The position numbers and the translations under genes were made by a program. Of a stretch of 64,000 bases of DNA, positions 12,201 through 21,500 are shown one piece after another. Within the stretch, counting starts at the first letter, position 1; each line of letters starts with the position of its first letter. Origin of the DNA: Lineus longissimus (taxonomy: Eukaryota; Nemertea; Pilidiophora; Heteronemertea; Lineidae); NCBI RefSeq assembly GCF_910592395.1, contig NC_088313.1, forward strand, positions 16,632,437-16,696,436. The letters are read 5' to 3'. The notes beneath the pieces are model-generated. The model made no database searches. It was given only the letters and a program-made list of their open reading frames with translations, and was not told the origin of the DNA.

Positions 12201-12202
12201 GA
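6261..12202 (+). CDS. Multi-pass membrane protein with repeated four-helix units, unknown family
   Basis: Nine exons join with matching phases: 6261-6445, 6745-6977, 7096-7414, 7826-8774, 9348-9536, 9875-10052, 10478-10799, 11194-11711 and 11940-12202 (TGA). They give about 1,051 residues. The start is the first ATG of the first visible exon; that exon may begin at 6130 after TTCATCATTGCAG and be joined to an exon further 5'. I count about 16-17 hydrophobic helices, near residues 15-38, 63-85, 105-125, 140-157, 194-212, 259-281, 303-320, 334-353, 361-378, 414-434, 563-581, 596-619, 652-671, 754-775, 870-894, 911-934 and 950-973. They seem to group as units of one helix, a long loop, two helices, a short loop and one helix. 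Residues 356-363 (VEVPLYTL) and 937-944 (TEVPFYTL) occupy the same place in two units. Lys/Arg-rich segments follow some helices (KKVKKKK at 321-327). The tail is acidic and hydrophilic. I do not recognise the family and assign no function. Confidence 0.75.
7513..7637 (+). other. Cryptic or poison exon candidate in intron 3 of the multi-helix gene
   Basis: The segment has an acceptor (CATTCCAAATTTAG), an open frame in phase with the preceding exon that includes the glycosylation site NMS, and a donor (GGTCTAG, then GTAAAA). Its length is 125 bases, so including it would shift the frame of the next exon into an early stop (at about 7862-7865). The direct join from 7414 to 7826 keeps the frame. 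It may be a decayed loop exon, an alternatively used poison exon, or chance. Confidence 0.25.
8985..9330 (+). repeat. Minisatellite in intron 4 of the multi-helix gene
   Basis: Diverged tandem copies begin at about 8986, 9102 and 9236, marked by ATGACTRC-ATT-TGTCTTCC, with spacing of 116 and 134 bases. A half-unit motif (CCAAYGACTACACTGTATG) recurs at about 9158 and 9288, and TATGTCAAAGTCTTTAT recurs at about 9190 and 9322. The array lies wholly within the intron and ends about 15 bases before the acceptor at 9347. Its open frame is a by-product of the repeats. Confidence 0.7.
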
Positions 12203-12670
12203 AGCTACTTTGGCCGTCACACGTGGTCACGACGTGAAGGAAATGCATTGGCAGGTGGCCGTCAAAACGTCACGTGAGGAACCTCTATAGGGCCTAAAAT
12301 ACCATGTTAAAATGTTTAGAGTTAGTGTTAGGATTTATATTTGCTAAAATAACACCTTTTCGCCATAAGGATTCTTTCATACAACGCAACAATAAGGCTT
12401 CTTGCATAATAGCATGGGCCTCGGATTTCCTTCATGTTTTTCATTACATCCTACAAGTTTACATTAACGACAAAAACGACGAATGGGCAACTCCTTGCCC
12501 AGCGTTGGAGTTTGTGATGCCATTGTGAAGAACATGGTTCCTGCTAATAAGTTTAAGTGCCTTCCACAATTCTGATGGAATCGATATTCCATAGATGGCA
12601 ATCGTGTCTGACACTCAGACTCTCGGCTCTTCCTTAAATTGGAATTGTGATTAGGAAGCTCTGGGAGTAT
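12203..12670. other. Downstream flank of the multi-helix gene
   Basis: This is 3' UTR and intergenic sequence. No canonical AATAAA stands close to the stop; the first clear one on the plus strand is at about 13347, so polyadenylation may use a variant signal or a long UTR. The motif CACGTGA recurs just after the stop (about 12196, 12219 and 12271), possibly by local duplication. Confidence 0.5.
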
Positions 12671-12679
12671 GAATAACTG

Positions 12680-12845
12680 GGCTAATCCGAGGTAGCGCAC
12701 CGCGCTTAAAATCAGGAGGTCGTAGTAGGTTCAACTCTCCGACGGATCTGCATTGTTATATGCTGTGTTCTGGAGCAAGACACTTCTCTCTCAACCCACT
12801 GCAGGAGAAATTGGCAACCTCAAGCTGGTGGAGAAGCTTGACAAT
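12680..12845 (+). mobile_element. tRNA-derived SINE
   Basis: The head reads GGTAGCGCACCGCGCTTAAA, then ATCAGGAGGTCGTAG and GGTTCAACTCTC, which is a tRNA-like D arm, anticodon arm and B box in order on the plus strand. A body follows with CTGTGTTCTGGAGCAAGACA and CTT, close to the GTTCTTGGGCAAGACACTT block widespread in metazoan tRNA-SINE bodies. The ends and any target-site duplication are unclear, so the boundaries are approximate. The A box is weak, so the copy is old. Confidence 0.65.
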
Positions 12846-14163
12846 ATGGATGTTAATCGATTCACGCGTAATAATACTTGCCATTGTGTTGATTTCTCTA
12901 CTGTAAATTTGCCAGTCACGACACTTGCCTGCCCCGCCGTAAATGTCCAGGGGTAACTTTGCAATGACAACTCAGAAGGTATACATTTTCATTTCAAATA
13001 TAACAATTTATTACAAACAATTTACAAATGCAAACATTCGATTATCATATAATATACAGTATTATAAACACTGTTACAATCAATGAATATTTTGATAGGC
13101 ACGTTTTCCAACCCTTACTACGAGGAGCTATGAACGACCACGTACAATGTATGCAAATATACAACAATTTTCCCAATTCCTCGTACAAATACGTACAGAT
13201 AAGAGGATTTGTGTCACCACACGAAAATTAATTAGTTCATGACTTGATGACACGACAGACATTTTTAGTTTATAGTTCGTCGTCAGTAGGCATTGCAGAA
13301 CCTGCCTCATATAAGTTTTTCTTGTACGCTAATGACAAAAGCTCTCAATAAAGTACATGTAGGCTTACATTGTATGAGCACTGATTTGAGAACTATCCAT
13401 GGCCAGCATCTTCGTTATACACGAGTTCGAATTCTGGCCGATTTTGTCGAGTTTGTACCACTCAATAGTGTAGAGTGGACATGCGGAAGTTCTTTGATGG
13501 TGACCTGCACTTGTTGTCGTGACGTGGTACATACATCATGCGACCTTGACCGCCCGAGAAGTGGTCAAAATGGAATTTTACACTGTCGACCGGGTAATCT
13601 GTCTAGTCTGCTGGCGGCCCGAAAACCTTGATGCGTCTGTCGAGACGGGATAATATCTCACCCAGGATTGCATCATTTGACAAGTCTGCAGGAGGCAGAC
13701 GCAAAACAAATTGTCAACCTCGCGCATAGATTCTTTATTAGCTACTTCACGACACTAAGTTCTTTTACCAGAACCGTGAACGGTAGCCGAGACTAGATGT
13801 CGCCTGCCATCTTCAGACGAGGTGATGATGTATTGTAATTTGTCTTGAAATTGGATGTTCAGATGAATTGGCTGTGGATAAAAACTCTGATAACCAGGAG
13901 CGTCAGAAATTTCTTCAATGTTGGGCCGAAAGTATAGAAAGAGCTGACAATCCGGCCAGTTGTTGTCGAGACACACTCTACACGCCTAGAAATAAACGCA
14001 TTTTTCGCCCAACACAACTACAAGTATCAATCCGTAGAGGCCTTTCAGCAAAACGTGCTGAAAGACCTCCACCGGGTGCAGGTAGTTGGTCAAATGTTCC
14101 TAAAGGTTCAATATTCAAAAGCTAAAAGCAACGTTATCTCTAAGAGTGTATATGATTTGTTTT
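12846..14163. other. Intergenic, no supported gene
   Basis: Several short open frames occur on both strands (for example 13293-13631), but none has a domain, consistent splice sites or a paralogue in the window. One plus-strand AATAAA (about 13347) could belong to the multi-helix gene. Confidence 0.5.
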
Positions 14164-14361
14164 GGCAATGATAGGCAGGTTTTGCAACGCTTGCGAAGAG
14201 CTACGAACAGTGAGAAGTAAAAAGAACTTTGGAAGCTTTCACCGATCCCTCGCCAGGTGTCGTGTACAGTTACTGAATTCGCGCATGCCTGACCCGATGA
14301 CACTACCGTAACAGACCTTCGTCCTTTTTTCGTAATGATGGTTAAACCTGCCAATCATTGC
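14164..14361. mobile_element. MITE-like element with terminal inverted repeats
   Basis: The left end (GCAATGATAGGCAGGTTT from 14165) and the right end (AAACCTGCCAATCATTGC to 14361) are inverted repeats of about 18 bases with one or two mismatches, enclosing about 160 bases with no coding capacity. A related left-end fragment (ATAGGCAGGTTTCGCAA) occurs at about 40412. This fits a non-autonomous DNA transposon. No target-site duplication was confirmed. Confidence 0.65.
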
Positions 14362-14440
14362 TATCATGATGATCGGTGCTAAAGATGATATGACTTGATG
14401 TGTTTTAAGATGACGTCGATGAGGATAGCGATGATACCAA

Positions 14441-14824
14441 ATGCGATGGTTGATAGGCCTACCAGGAGAGTTTAATGATTATGACAACATGTGCCTATCG
14501 CCTATTAATTTCGGTAACCCGAACTACAGTGTGCTTCCTCAAGTCTCTCCTCTTTTCACAGTTATTTACAGACATAGACATGTGTTATGGCTCAAACACG
14601 TTCTTCGTCTTGCATCTTTTTCCGTTTTGGGTGAATTCAACGCCTGTGGGTTTTATCAGGAAATGACCGTGAACCTACATGAAATGTTCTGCAAAATCCT
14701 TCTGCCTTTAACAACATACGTGTATGAAGTGTTGTTCATATTATATCCATGCACCCGCCTTCCCCGGCCGAGGGCATCTCGTGAAGTTAAGGAAATTGAT
14801 AGTGATCCGTCTGATTTCTTTTAA
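14441..14824 (+). CDS. Doubtful 127-residue ORF, possible decayed terminal exon
   Basis: An ATG-started open frame of 127 codons ends in a hydrophobic stretch (KILLPLTTYVYEVLFILYP) and then a charged acidic tail (RASREVKEIDSDPSDFF). The layout of last helix then acidic tail loosely recalls the last exon of the multi-helix gene upstream, and a pyrimidine-rich acceptor (CTCCTCTTTTCACAG) ends at about 14561. No clear sequence identity was seen, so this may be chance. Confidence 0.2.
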   Translation: MRWLIGLPGEFNDYDNMCLSPINFGNPNYSVLPQVSPLFTVIYRHRHVLWLKHVLRLASFSVLGEFNACGFYQEMTVNLHEMFCKILLPLTTYVYEVLFILYPCTRLPRPRASREVKEIDSDPSDFF

Positions 14825-14983
14825 CAGGCTCCAATTACCAATAAATTGATTTTAAATCCCCTACTTGTGCTTCAACTACCATCATATCGATCAGCCCTTG
14901 TGCCATATCATTGGAGTAATCTACAAATTCCGATTTCTGTACAGATAAAAGTGATTTAACGGGCGTAAAATGCCAAGTCTGAT

Positions 14984-14989
14984 TTTATT
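14984..14989 (-). terminator. Possible polyadenylation signal of the GPCR
   Basis: TTTATT on the plus strand is AATAAA on the minus strand, about 640 bases after the stop codon of the alpha-1-like receptor. It is the nearest canonical signal I found on that strand. Confidence 0.35.
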
Positions 14990-15424
14990 CCTCTATGTTC
15001 TTATTTTTCAAGAATGATTTTGGTACATGGGTTTGTCAAGAAAACAAATTAGTAACGTGTACCCACGTGGTTAATGGATTCCATTGAAAAATAGCTCCCT
15101 CTATCGACAACACGATTGCGTCTCAGTTTCTGGTCTAAATTCTCCGCTGAAATAGCATTTAATCCCAAATTTAATTTAGCAATTCACTGATTCACTTCTC
15201 TCTTTGTGGAAACTAAGGAGCTTTAAAGTAATCCTTAGAAATGAATCTGCCTTAATTTGAATAATTGAGAACAGGTCCGTGTTTCACAATTGAGAACATC
15301 TTGACTCACAAGGCTTTGAGCTCGCGAAGTCCATTTAACGAGCTCTGTTATGACGTAGATACCTTAAGATCGTCACTCAAACTGAGGCCGACATACTGGC
15401 GGATTGTACTTCATCAATTGTCTG

Positions 15425-15538
15425 CCCCCCCCCCCCCCCCCCCCGAGAAGACAGTTGTCTGTACATGTACTTCACACTACGTACAAATACCAACGGAACC
15501 GTATACATACACAACTCAACAACTCAACAACTCAACAA
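15425..15538. repeat. C homopolymer and octamer microsatellite
   Basis: A run of 20 C lies at 15425-15444. At about 15512-15538 there are three copies of the octamer CAACTCAA, with a degenerate copy after it. Both lie in the 3' flank of the minus-strand GPCR and may be in its 3' UTR. Confidence 0.85.
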
Positions 15539-15628
15539 ATGAACTCAACAATGCAACACTGGTCTAAAATAGCACATTCATGAATAAGGTGAGATAATCA
15601 CTGATGCAATTGCCCTGCACAGAGGTTA

Positions 15629-16425
15629 TCACCAGTAACCACTTCTTGCTCTTGGCATCCCTTTTGAGTATCCTGTTTTATACCGCGACGTTCCATGGCC
15701 GGAAAGATCTGACGTCACTACGTTACTTGAGCACTGATTCTGTGACGTGGCAAACAAATCCTGTTGCGGACGTGAGCAAGCAGTTGATTTCTCTGATACA
15801 TCAAATATTTTGATGTCAGGGACAGGATTCATACTAGTATGAATTCCATCCCTAACTCGGCCATTTTGGTTATTATTGTTCACTTTACTACACGATAAGC
15901 CACCCAATAATGATTTGGACCCGGTAAGTTTTTTCGTAGTTTGTCCCCTTTCCGCTTGCTGTTCTTCATCCGACGCATCCCCCAGATACGTCGTGTCCTC
16001 CTCATCAGAACATGCCTCACTTATGTCCTTCCGGCGCCGTGACCTATCAAGCATCATCCGCAGAGGCAGAATTGGGCTCTCCTCAATGGATGATCGTCTA
16101 CTCATAGAGAAATTACTACTCAAACTTTTCTTCATCCAACGATTATTGTGCATAACATTTTCAGAACTTAAGCCCCTTTTTCTTGAATTATTGATACTAT
16201 TCCCCACGGAAAGTCGCATGATCTCAGTCGCCGTACTGATCTCGTGGTCAAGGAAGGTCCGAGGCCGTCGCCTGAATTGGCACTTCAGAATCCGTTTGAA
16301 GGCCCGCTTGAATTCTCTGCTAGAACATGCATAGATTATTGGATTCATCATGGAGTTACAGTAGCCTAGCCAGAAGAATACCTTGAAGAGTAGGTCGGGG
16401 ATGTAGCAGCGTGGACAGAGAGCAC
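15629..16425 (-). CDS. Alpha-1-adrenergic-like receptor, last exon (TM7 and C-terminal tail)
   Basis: This exon completes the GPCR begun at 29995. The minus-strand acceptor TTTATCTCGTTGCAG ends at 16426, and the first two bases finish the Gly codon split by the intron. The exon encodes the third extracellular loop ([14 protein letters not shown]), TM7 ([20 protein letters not shown], containing NPxxY) and helix 8 ([19 protein letters not shown]). FKRAF.RIL.CQ.RRR is close to the vertebrate alpha-1 pattern, and a palmitoylatable Cys is present. A Ser-rich tail of about 210 residues follows, with many Ser/Thr sites for kinases and arrestin control and no transmembrane segment. The stop is TGA at 15629-15631. 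The tail is low in complexity and poorly conserved, as is normal for this family. Confidence 0.93.
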
Positions 16426-16586
16426 CTGCAACGAGATAAAATATACATGTCTTAGTTGGGGTATGTAAAAATGTATACTAACTGTCACTTTCTTCTTGAG
16501 CTCTTGGCCAAGATGAACCCGGTCACCCACCTAAAGCTAAACAATTGCTTTCCATTCAGTGACTGACCTGCGATATCGTTTCAGTC

Positions 16587-16745
16587 GAAATTACACGTAG
16601 ACGATGAATACACATAACGATTATTACCGTTGGTTATTTCGACGTCGATCATGAACACATAACGTTTTTGACCGTTCCCTTCGGTCATTTCGACGCAGAC
16701 CATGAATACCGACATACTTTTATGACCGTTATCCAAAGGTTATTT
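16587..16745. repeat. Diverged tandem repeat, about 52-56 bp unit
   Basis: Three copies are marked by CGA(A/C)RT/GC then ATGAAYAC near the start and GACCGTT...GGTTATTT(T) at the end. They start at about 16589, 16639 and 16690. They lie in the GPCR intron, within 200 bases of the last-exon acceptor. Confidence 0.6.
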
Positions 16746-17334
16746 TATACCTATCTGACCGAGGTTCATAGGTAATTGCCATTACATATTGATTTAGAAG
16801 CTTGATACCGGATTGAGGAGTGCCGGTGGATTTTTTTTGTGTGTTTCCGTGGCAGAGTGTTTCTCTTGGTTGTTTGGGTAAGTTATACATTGAAAGGTCA
16901 TGGTACCTTTAGTTGCCTATTGAATGAAAATACTAAAATATCAGAAACAACACTTCAGATGTTAAACCGGTATCGCGCAGGAAAAAAGCTTATAACAACT
17001 ACAGTAACATCGTGTCACGTTTGTGAATATAATGCTTCACATTGAAAACAAATCTAAAATATGTTGCTGTGGGCCACACAAAGCAATTCAGGGTAAAACG
17101 GACGTGATTTGATTTAGCCTGAAACTCGTTCAGGTTATTCCTCTTCTCATCATATCCCATGGAGCCCCAATCCAATTTTCCCACTTTGAGGGAAAAGATT
17201 ATCAAATTTTCAATATGAGTTTTCATCATTGCCAAGATTCATGTACATGTACATGGTCTGGATTTTGTGATTAATTAAAACATAAAAACTGTAGGTTGCC
17301 AAATGTCCGTGCCTATTTTGCAAAATTGTCTTGA

Positions 17335-17467
17335 AAAAATGGCGGAGTACGAAATAATTCTTCCGTTCGTATAAAAAAATATTTCGCGATTTTCATTTTT
17401 TAGTGAATCGAGATTATTCACATATCAGCGAAAATATGAAACTCGCGAATTTTTTTGCGGTTTGCAG
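17335..17467. repeat. Dispersed CGCGAA-rich element, copy 1
   Basis: An A/T-rich segment with TTTCGCGA and ACTCGCGAATTTTTTT ends in GCGGTTTGCAG. The same terminal word (GCGGTYTRCAG) and CGCGAA blocks recur at about 31.24 and 53.22 kb, so this looks like a family of short non-coding repeats. No target-site duplication was identified. Confidence 0.5.
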
Positions 17468-18402
17468 AAATTCAGGAGTTACGATTTTATTAATTCCTAA
17501 AAGAACATAACGCCATGATTGGCTGGTGACGGAATGACGACCTGCTGTTGCTGGAAGATACGGATTGATTGATGAGTATTTACAAGTAAAAAAATTGCGT
17601 TTCATGATAATTCAACCACTGTCTTATGATTTGATGACGAAAGGTCTCAGAAGGTCTCTTTCTTTTTTAGAGGTAAAAAGTACGTTATCCGAGCATGTCG
17701 TCAAGCATATGAACATTTTGTTAGCCCAAATTAGTTGATTTGATTAAGCGAATCGGCGAATCTAAAAACAAATGTTGTATAATTTCAAGAAAGATGCCTA
17801 ACCAAGTGTCGAATTTGAGCGTCTTTAGACTTCTGTCCTGTGATAAAACCCTCGATTATTGGTGAAATTTCGTTGTGAATATCATCAGAAAGACACACAA
17901 TGGTTGTCTGGTTTTAGAACATCCAAAGCCACGCGAATCTGTTCTTGATCGAAAGAAAACAGTGAATCAAACTGCTGGGCCAAGAATAAACAAAGAACGA
18001 ACTGAAATTCAAATCTACTGATTTCAATATCCAGGCGGTCGTTTGAGACTCACGATCAGGGATTTACGCTTCACTGGTTTTAATTTCGAGCAAATTGAAC
18101 TGGCATTCGCAGAACGGACCAATGGCATGACATGCGTACATCCGGGTGAAGGGAGCTTGTTTTGTCAACAAGCGCCCATCGGTGAGTGAGTTGGATCAAG
18201 GAAAGAACTCTAGAAGAAGTGTCGGTGGCAAAAGCCCTTCCAACGAACCCAACTCGACCAGTTTGACAGGCATTAGCACCAGTTCTCGCCGTGCTCCGCA
18301 ACTGCATGGACCCCACAATTACAAGTTGCAGCAAAAGTGATAAGACTATTGTTATATTCTCGTAGAATTATTAGAAGGAGTAACCATTATGGTTCTAACG
18401 AA

Positions 18403-18560
18403 ACATTTTGCATTCATTGACAAATAGTATTGATAGCTCACAGTCATTTTTCATTCATTTTCGAATACATAGCTGACAGTTATTTTGCATTTGTCTACAA
18501 ATGGTATTAATAGCGGACACTAATTTTTCATTCAACCGACATTTACAAATATCATCAATA
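18403..18560. repeat. Minisatellite, about 38-bp unit, four diverged copies
   Basis: Units start with (A/T)TTTTGCATT or (A/T)TTTTTCATTC and end with ATAGC-GACA or similar. Copies begin at about 18403, 18442, 18478 and 18519. Even and odd copies resemble each other more, which suggests a doubled unit of about 77 bp. The array lies in the GPCR intron. Confidence 0.65.
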
Positions 18561-21500
18561 CTCTATATTGAATCTGAGACAGAACTATTTCCCGCAGCGA
18601 CTTCCCCTCGAGATTGCAAAGAAAGCACAAAAATAGCTTCCGCCGTCATCTCAGCGACAAATGGTCAATCAGTATGAACTGCCAGACATAATTGTCAACT
18701 ATTTGTCACGTAACCGTCTAGATGACTGGTCAAAGCCAGATAAGGTTACTGAGTCAGAATAAGAAGTCCCGCAAGTCACGTTTTCCAATTCTCATCATGT
18801 TAACGTCGACTCCACAGTCAATCGTATGTGATAGAGAAGCTGGCCAGCGTTTCAAGTCACCACAGTTGATGATATACACAAACTGCAAACTTAAAACTTT
18901 TCTCAATCATCATCAAAGTCACACTTACCCTACCAGAAATGATATCTGCCGTGGGCAGGATATTGCTCGAATATTCTTTGAGAAGCGCTGGAATTGCGCT
19001 TGTACCACCAAAAAGAATTTCGGATGAAAGGTTTTCTCCATGACATTGACTTCTACCTAAAAGAATGGTTACAGTACCACATTGGTATGTTCCTCGATCT
19101 TTATTTTCATGTCAAATACCCAAAACCTAAAAGTATTCGCTTCATGTATACCTTGTACACTTGCACGTACCGGACCTACAAACTCCAAACTAATGATGTC
19201 CGGATAATCACACTCTCCGCAAAGAATTGACCAACTCCCTCTGGTGGGTTCAACTGGTGGGTTCAAATGAAAAAGCCGTCTCGAAGAAACGATCATATAT
19301 CTAAAGAGTACCCTCAGGGCTCGAGATGTGTGGGGATGTATTTCCTAGATCATGTTGTTGAAGAGGTACATGTATGAGATGGCGAATGAGAAAAACGTGC
19401 GTAAGAGAAGGCGAACTGCTGTGCAGGTGTAACGTTTTTGAGAGTTTCCGTTTATGAGTGTTACTCCTCATTGTTTAGGAACGCTGAAAGACAGACTGAC
19501 TCGTTTTTCTGTATTTATCCCTATCGGAAAGTCATGGTGTCTCTCGCTGTCTAATTGTACGGAAACACGGAAATGTGGGGAACAGCCTAACTCCTGCTAC
19601 CGAAAGAAGAGACACACAAAGAATGAGGAGATGCCAATAAAAATAGCTTTATAATCTCCACCTCGACTGTTGAGTTGTCGGCGATTTATGACAGGCTTGT
19701 CTGTGTTGCTGACTGGCGCGTATGATTGACAAATTCGAGCCTTGGGTTAATACTGACGCATTTATTGATGTCTCCGTGTCATCTAGTCTCACATTCCACC
19801 AAAGCTACTTGCCGGGCCAGAGGGTTTCCACTCAGCGCCAGCCAAGCGAGTGAATACCGTTTACGGCCGTCCATCTTACCGAACGCTGTAGACTAGTCGA
19901 TCCGGCTTATCCACTCAGCTGTATGTCTGTTTAACTTGAGATGTTCCACCATATCTAGATTAGACAAACGTATGTATTTCATGTAGTTGCACACATTAGT
20001 GCACAGGTTATTCTCGTCTAGCGTTGTGAAAAGCTGCTTCAGCCTCCGGATAGTCAATTTAGCAATCCAAGCATGTTGAATTGATCCTCGAGTTGAGCCC
20101 CGGTCATCCATGTTATTCTTGCCAAGGTGTTCGCCTTTCAAGACTTTCGTCAAAAGGGCTTTCGTCAATAGAGTTCGAAAGTAGCATTACAGGTAGAAGA
20201 TGCTAGTCCAGCTCTGCACTGGTAATCGTTAAAATGGACTAGTGGTATATACCGTATCGACGCACCAACAAGGGAAGCGAAAAATACTAAGCTTCAAATG
20301 AAACGACTGGTTCTTTTCCATGTTTTTGAATGGCCGGTGAACTTACAACGGAAACTCGTGAACTGCTCTGCGAATAGCGATTTCAACTAGCCGAAAGCAC
20401 ACCCCACCTTCAATAAACCAAGTGTCCGTAAGGACACTGAGGACACTCATAGGTGATAGATAAGATTTGACATAGCGCTTAAGACCGCTAGTAGGAGTAT
20501 AAATGAGACCGTGGGGATCTGATGCAAGGAGACAAGACTCTCCATGATAGTGATAAGCAATTTTGCATTGGTCTTTTCCTGCAAAGCCTAATTGGACATG
20601 TCCGATGAGATAGTCATGATTTATGAACACGTCGTCTAAGGGGCGAAAGCGTTATTTCCCAATCGTAAAACGATGTAGAGCTACGACAAACAACTCCTGG
20701 GACGGGGCAATGCTAGGACATGTCATATGATCGAAATTTATGAATACAGGAAGACATGACTTCGGGGGGGGGGGGTAGTACTAAGACTAGTGTGGAATCT
20801 GGGCCCAAACTGATCGAGGGAAGGAGTTTCTGAACAAACACAAGAATTCCGACCATTCTTTGATCTGATAATCATAACCCACTTATGAAAGTCCCGGGTC
20901 ATATTAGTAATTGGGGCTGACCTTGAAGAGGATAGCCGGGCCGAGGGCAGGGATTGCACAAGGATGAATGAAAAGTTGCCGAGATTGTTTATGTTCGAGT
21001 AATTATATTGTCTCCATTAGGCGATGCCATGAGGTTGATTATACATATTGTTAGTACAATGAGAGGGAATACGACCCTTCAGCTTGTTAGAGGATGGTCT
21101 TCTGACACATGATTGGTATCCTTGGGCTGGTTATCAGTGCAGCTGGTTACTAAATAGGTTCGACATCTGACTTACAAGGCTCGGAGATCACAAGGCCACC
21201 CAGTTGCCAGAAGGACGACATGCCAGAACAGGTAACATCCTCGTTCTTCAAAGGACGAGTGTAGGCCACCATGGTCACATAGTTTGCGAATTAGTTTTGT
21301 GCCTGTACGGACAGAATATAACGTTGCGCCTCTTCAGGCAGTCTGCGATCTCCAATTTGAGAAGCAATCACTCAGAGGCTGCTATTTATATTCCGGAGTA
21401 GGCGCACACTGTTGTTCCCCGACTTAAACGATACAGGTCGAACTCACAATCATAGACCAAGAGATGTAAGCCTGTCAAAACTTGTTATGAAATACTTCTG

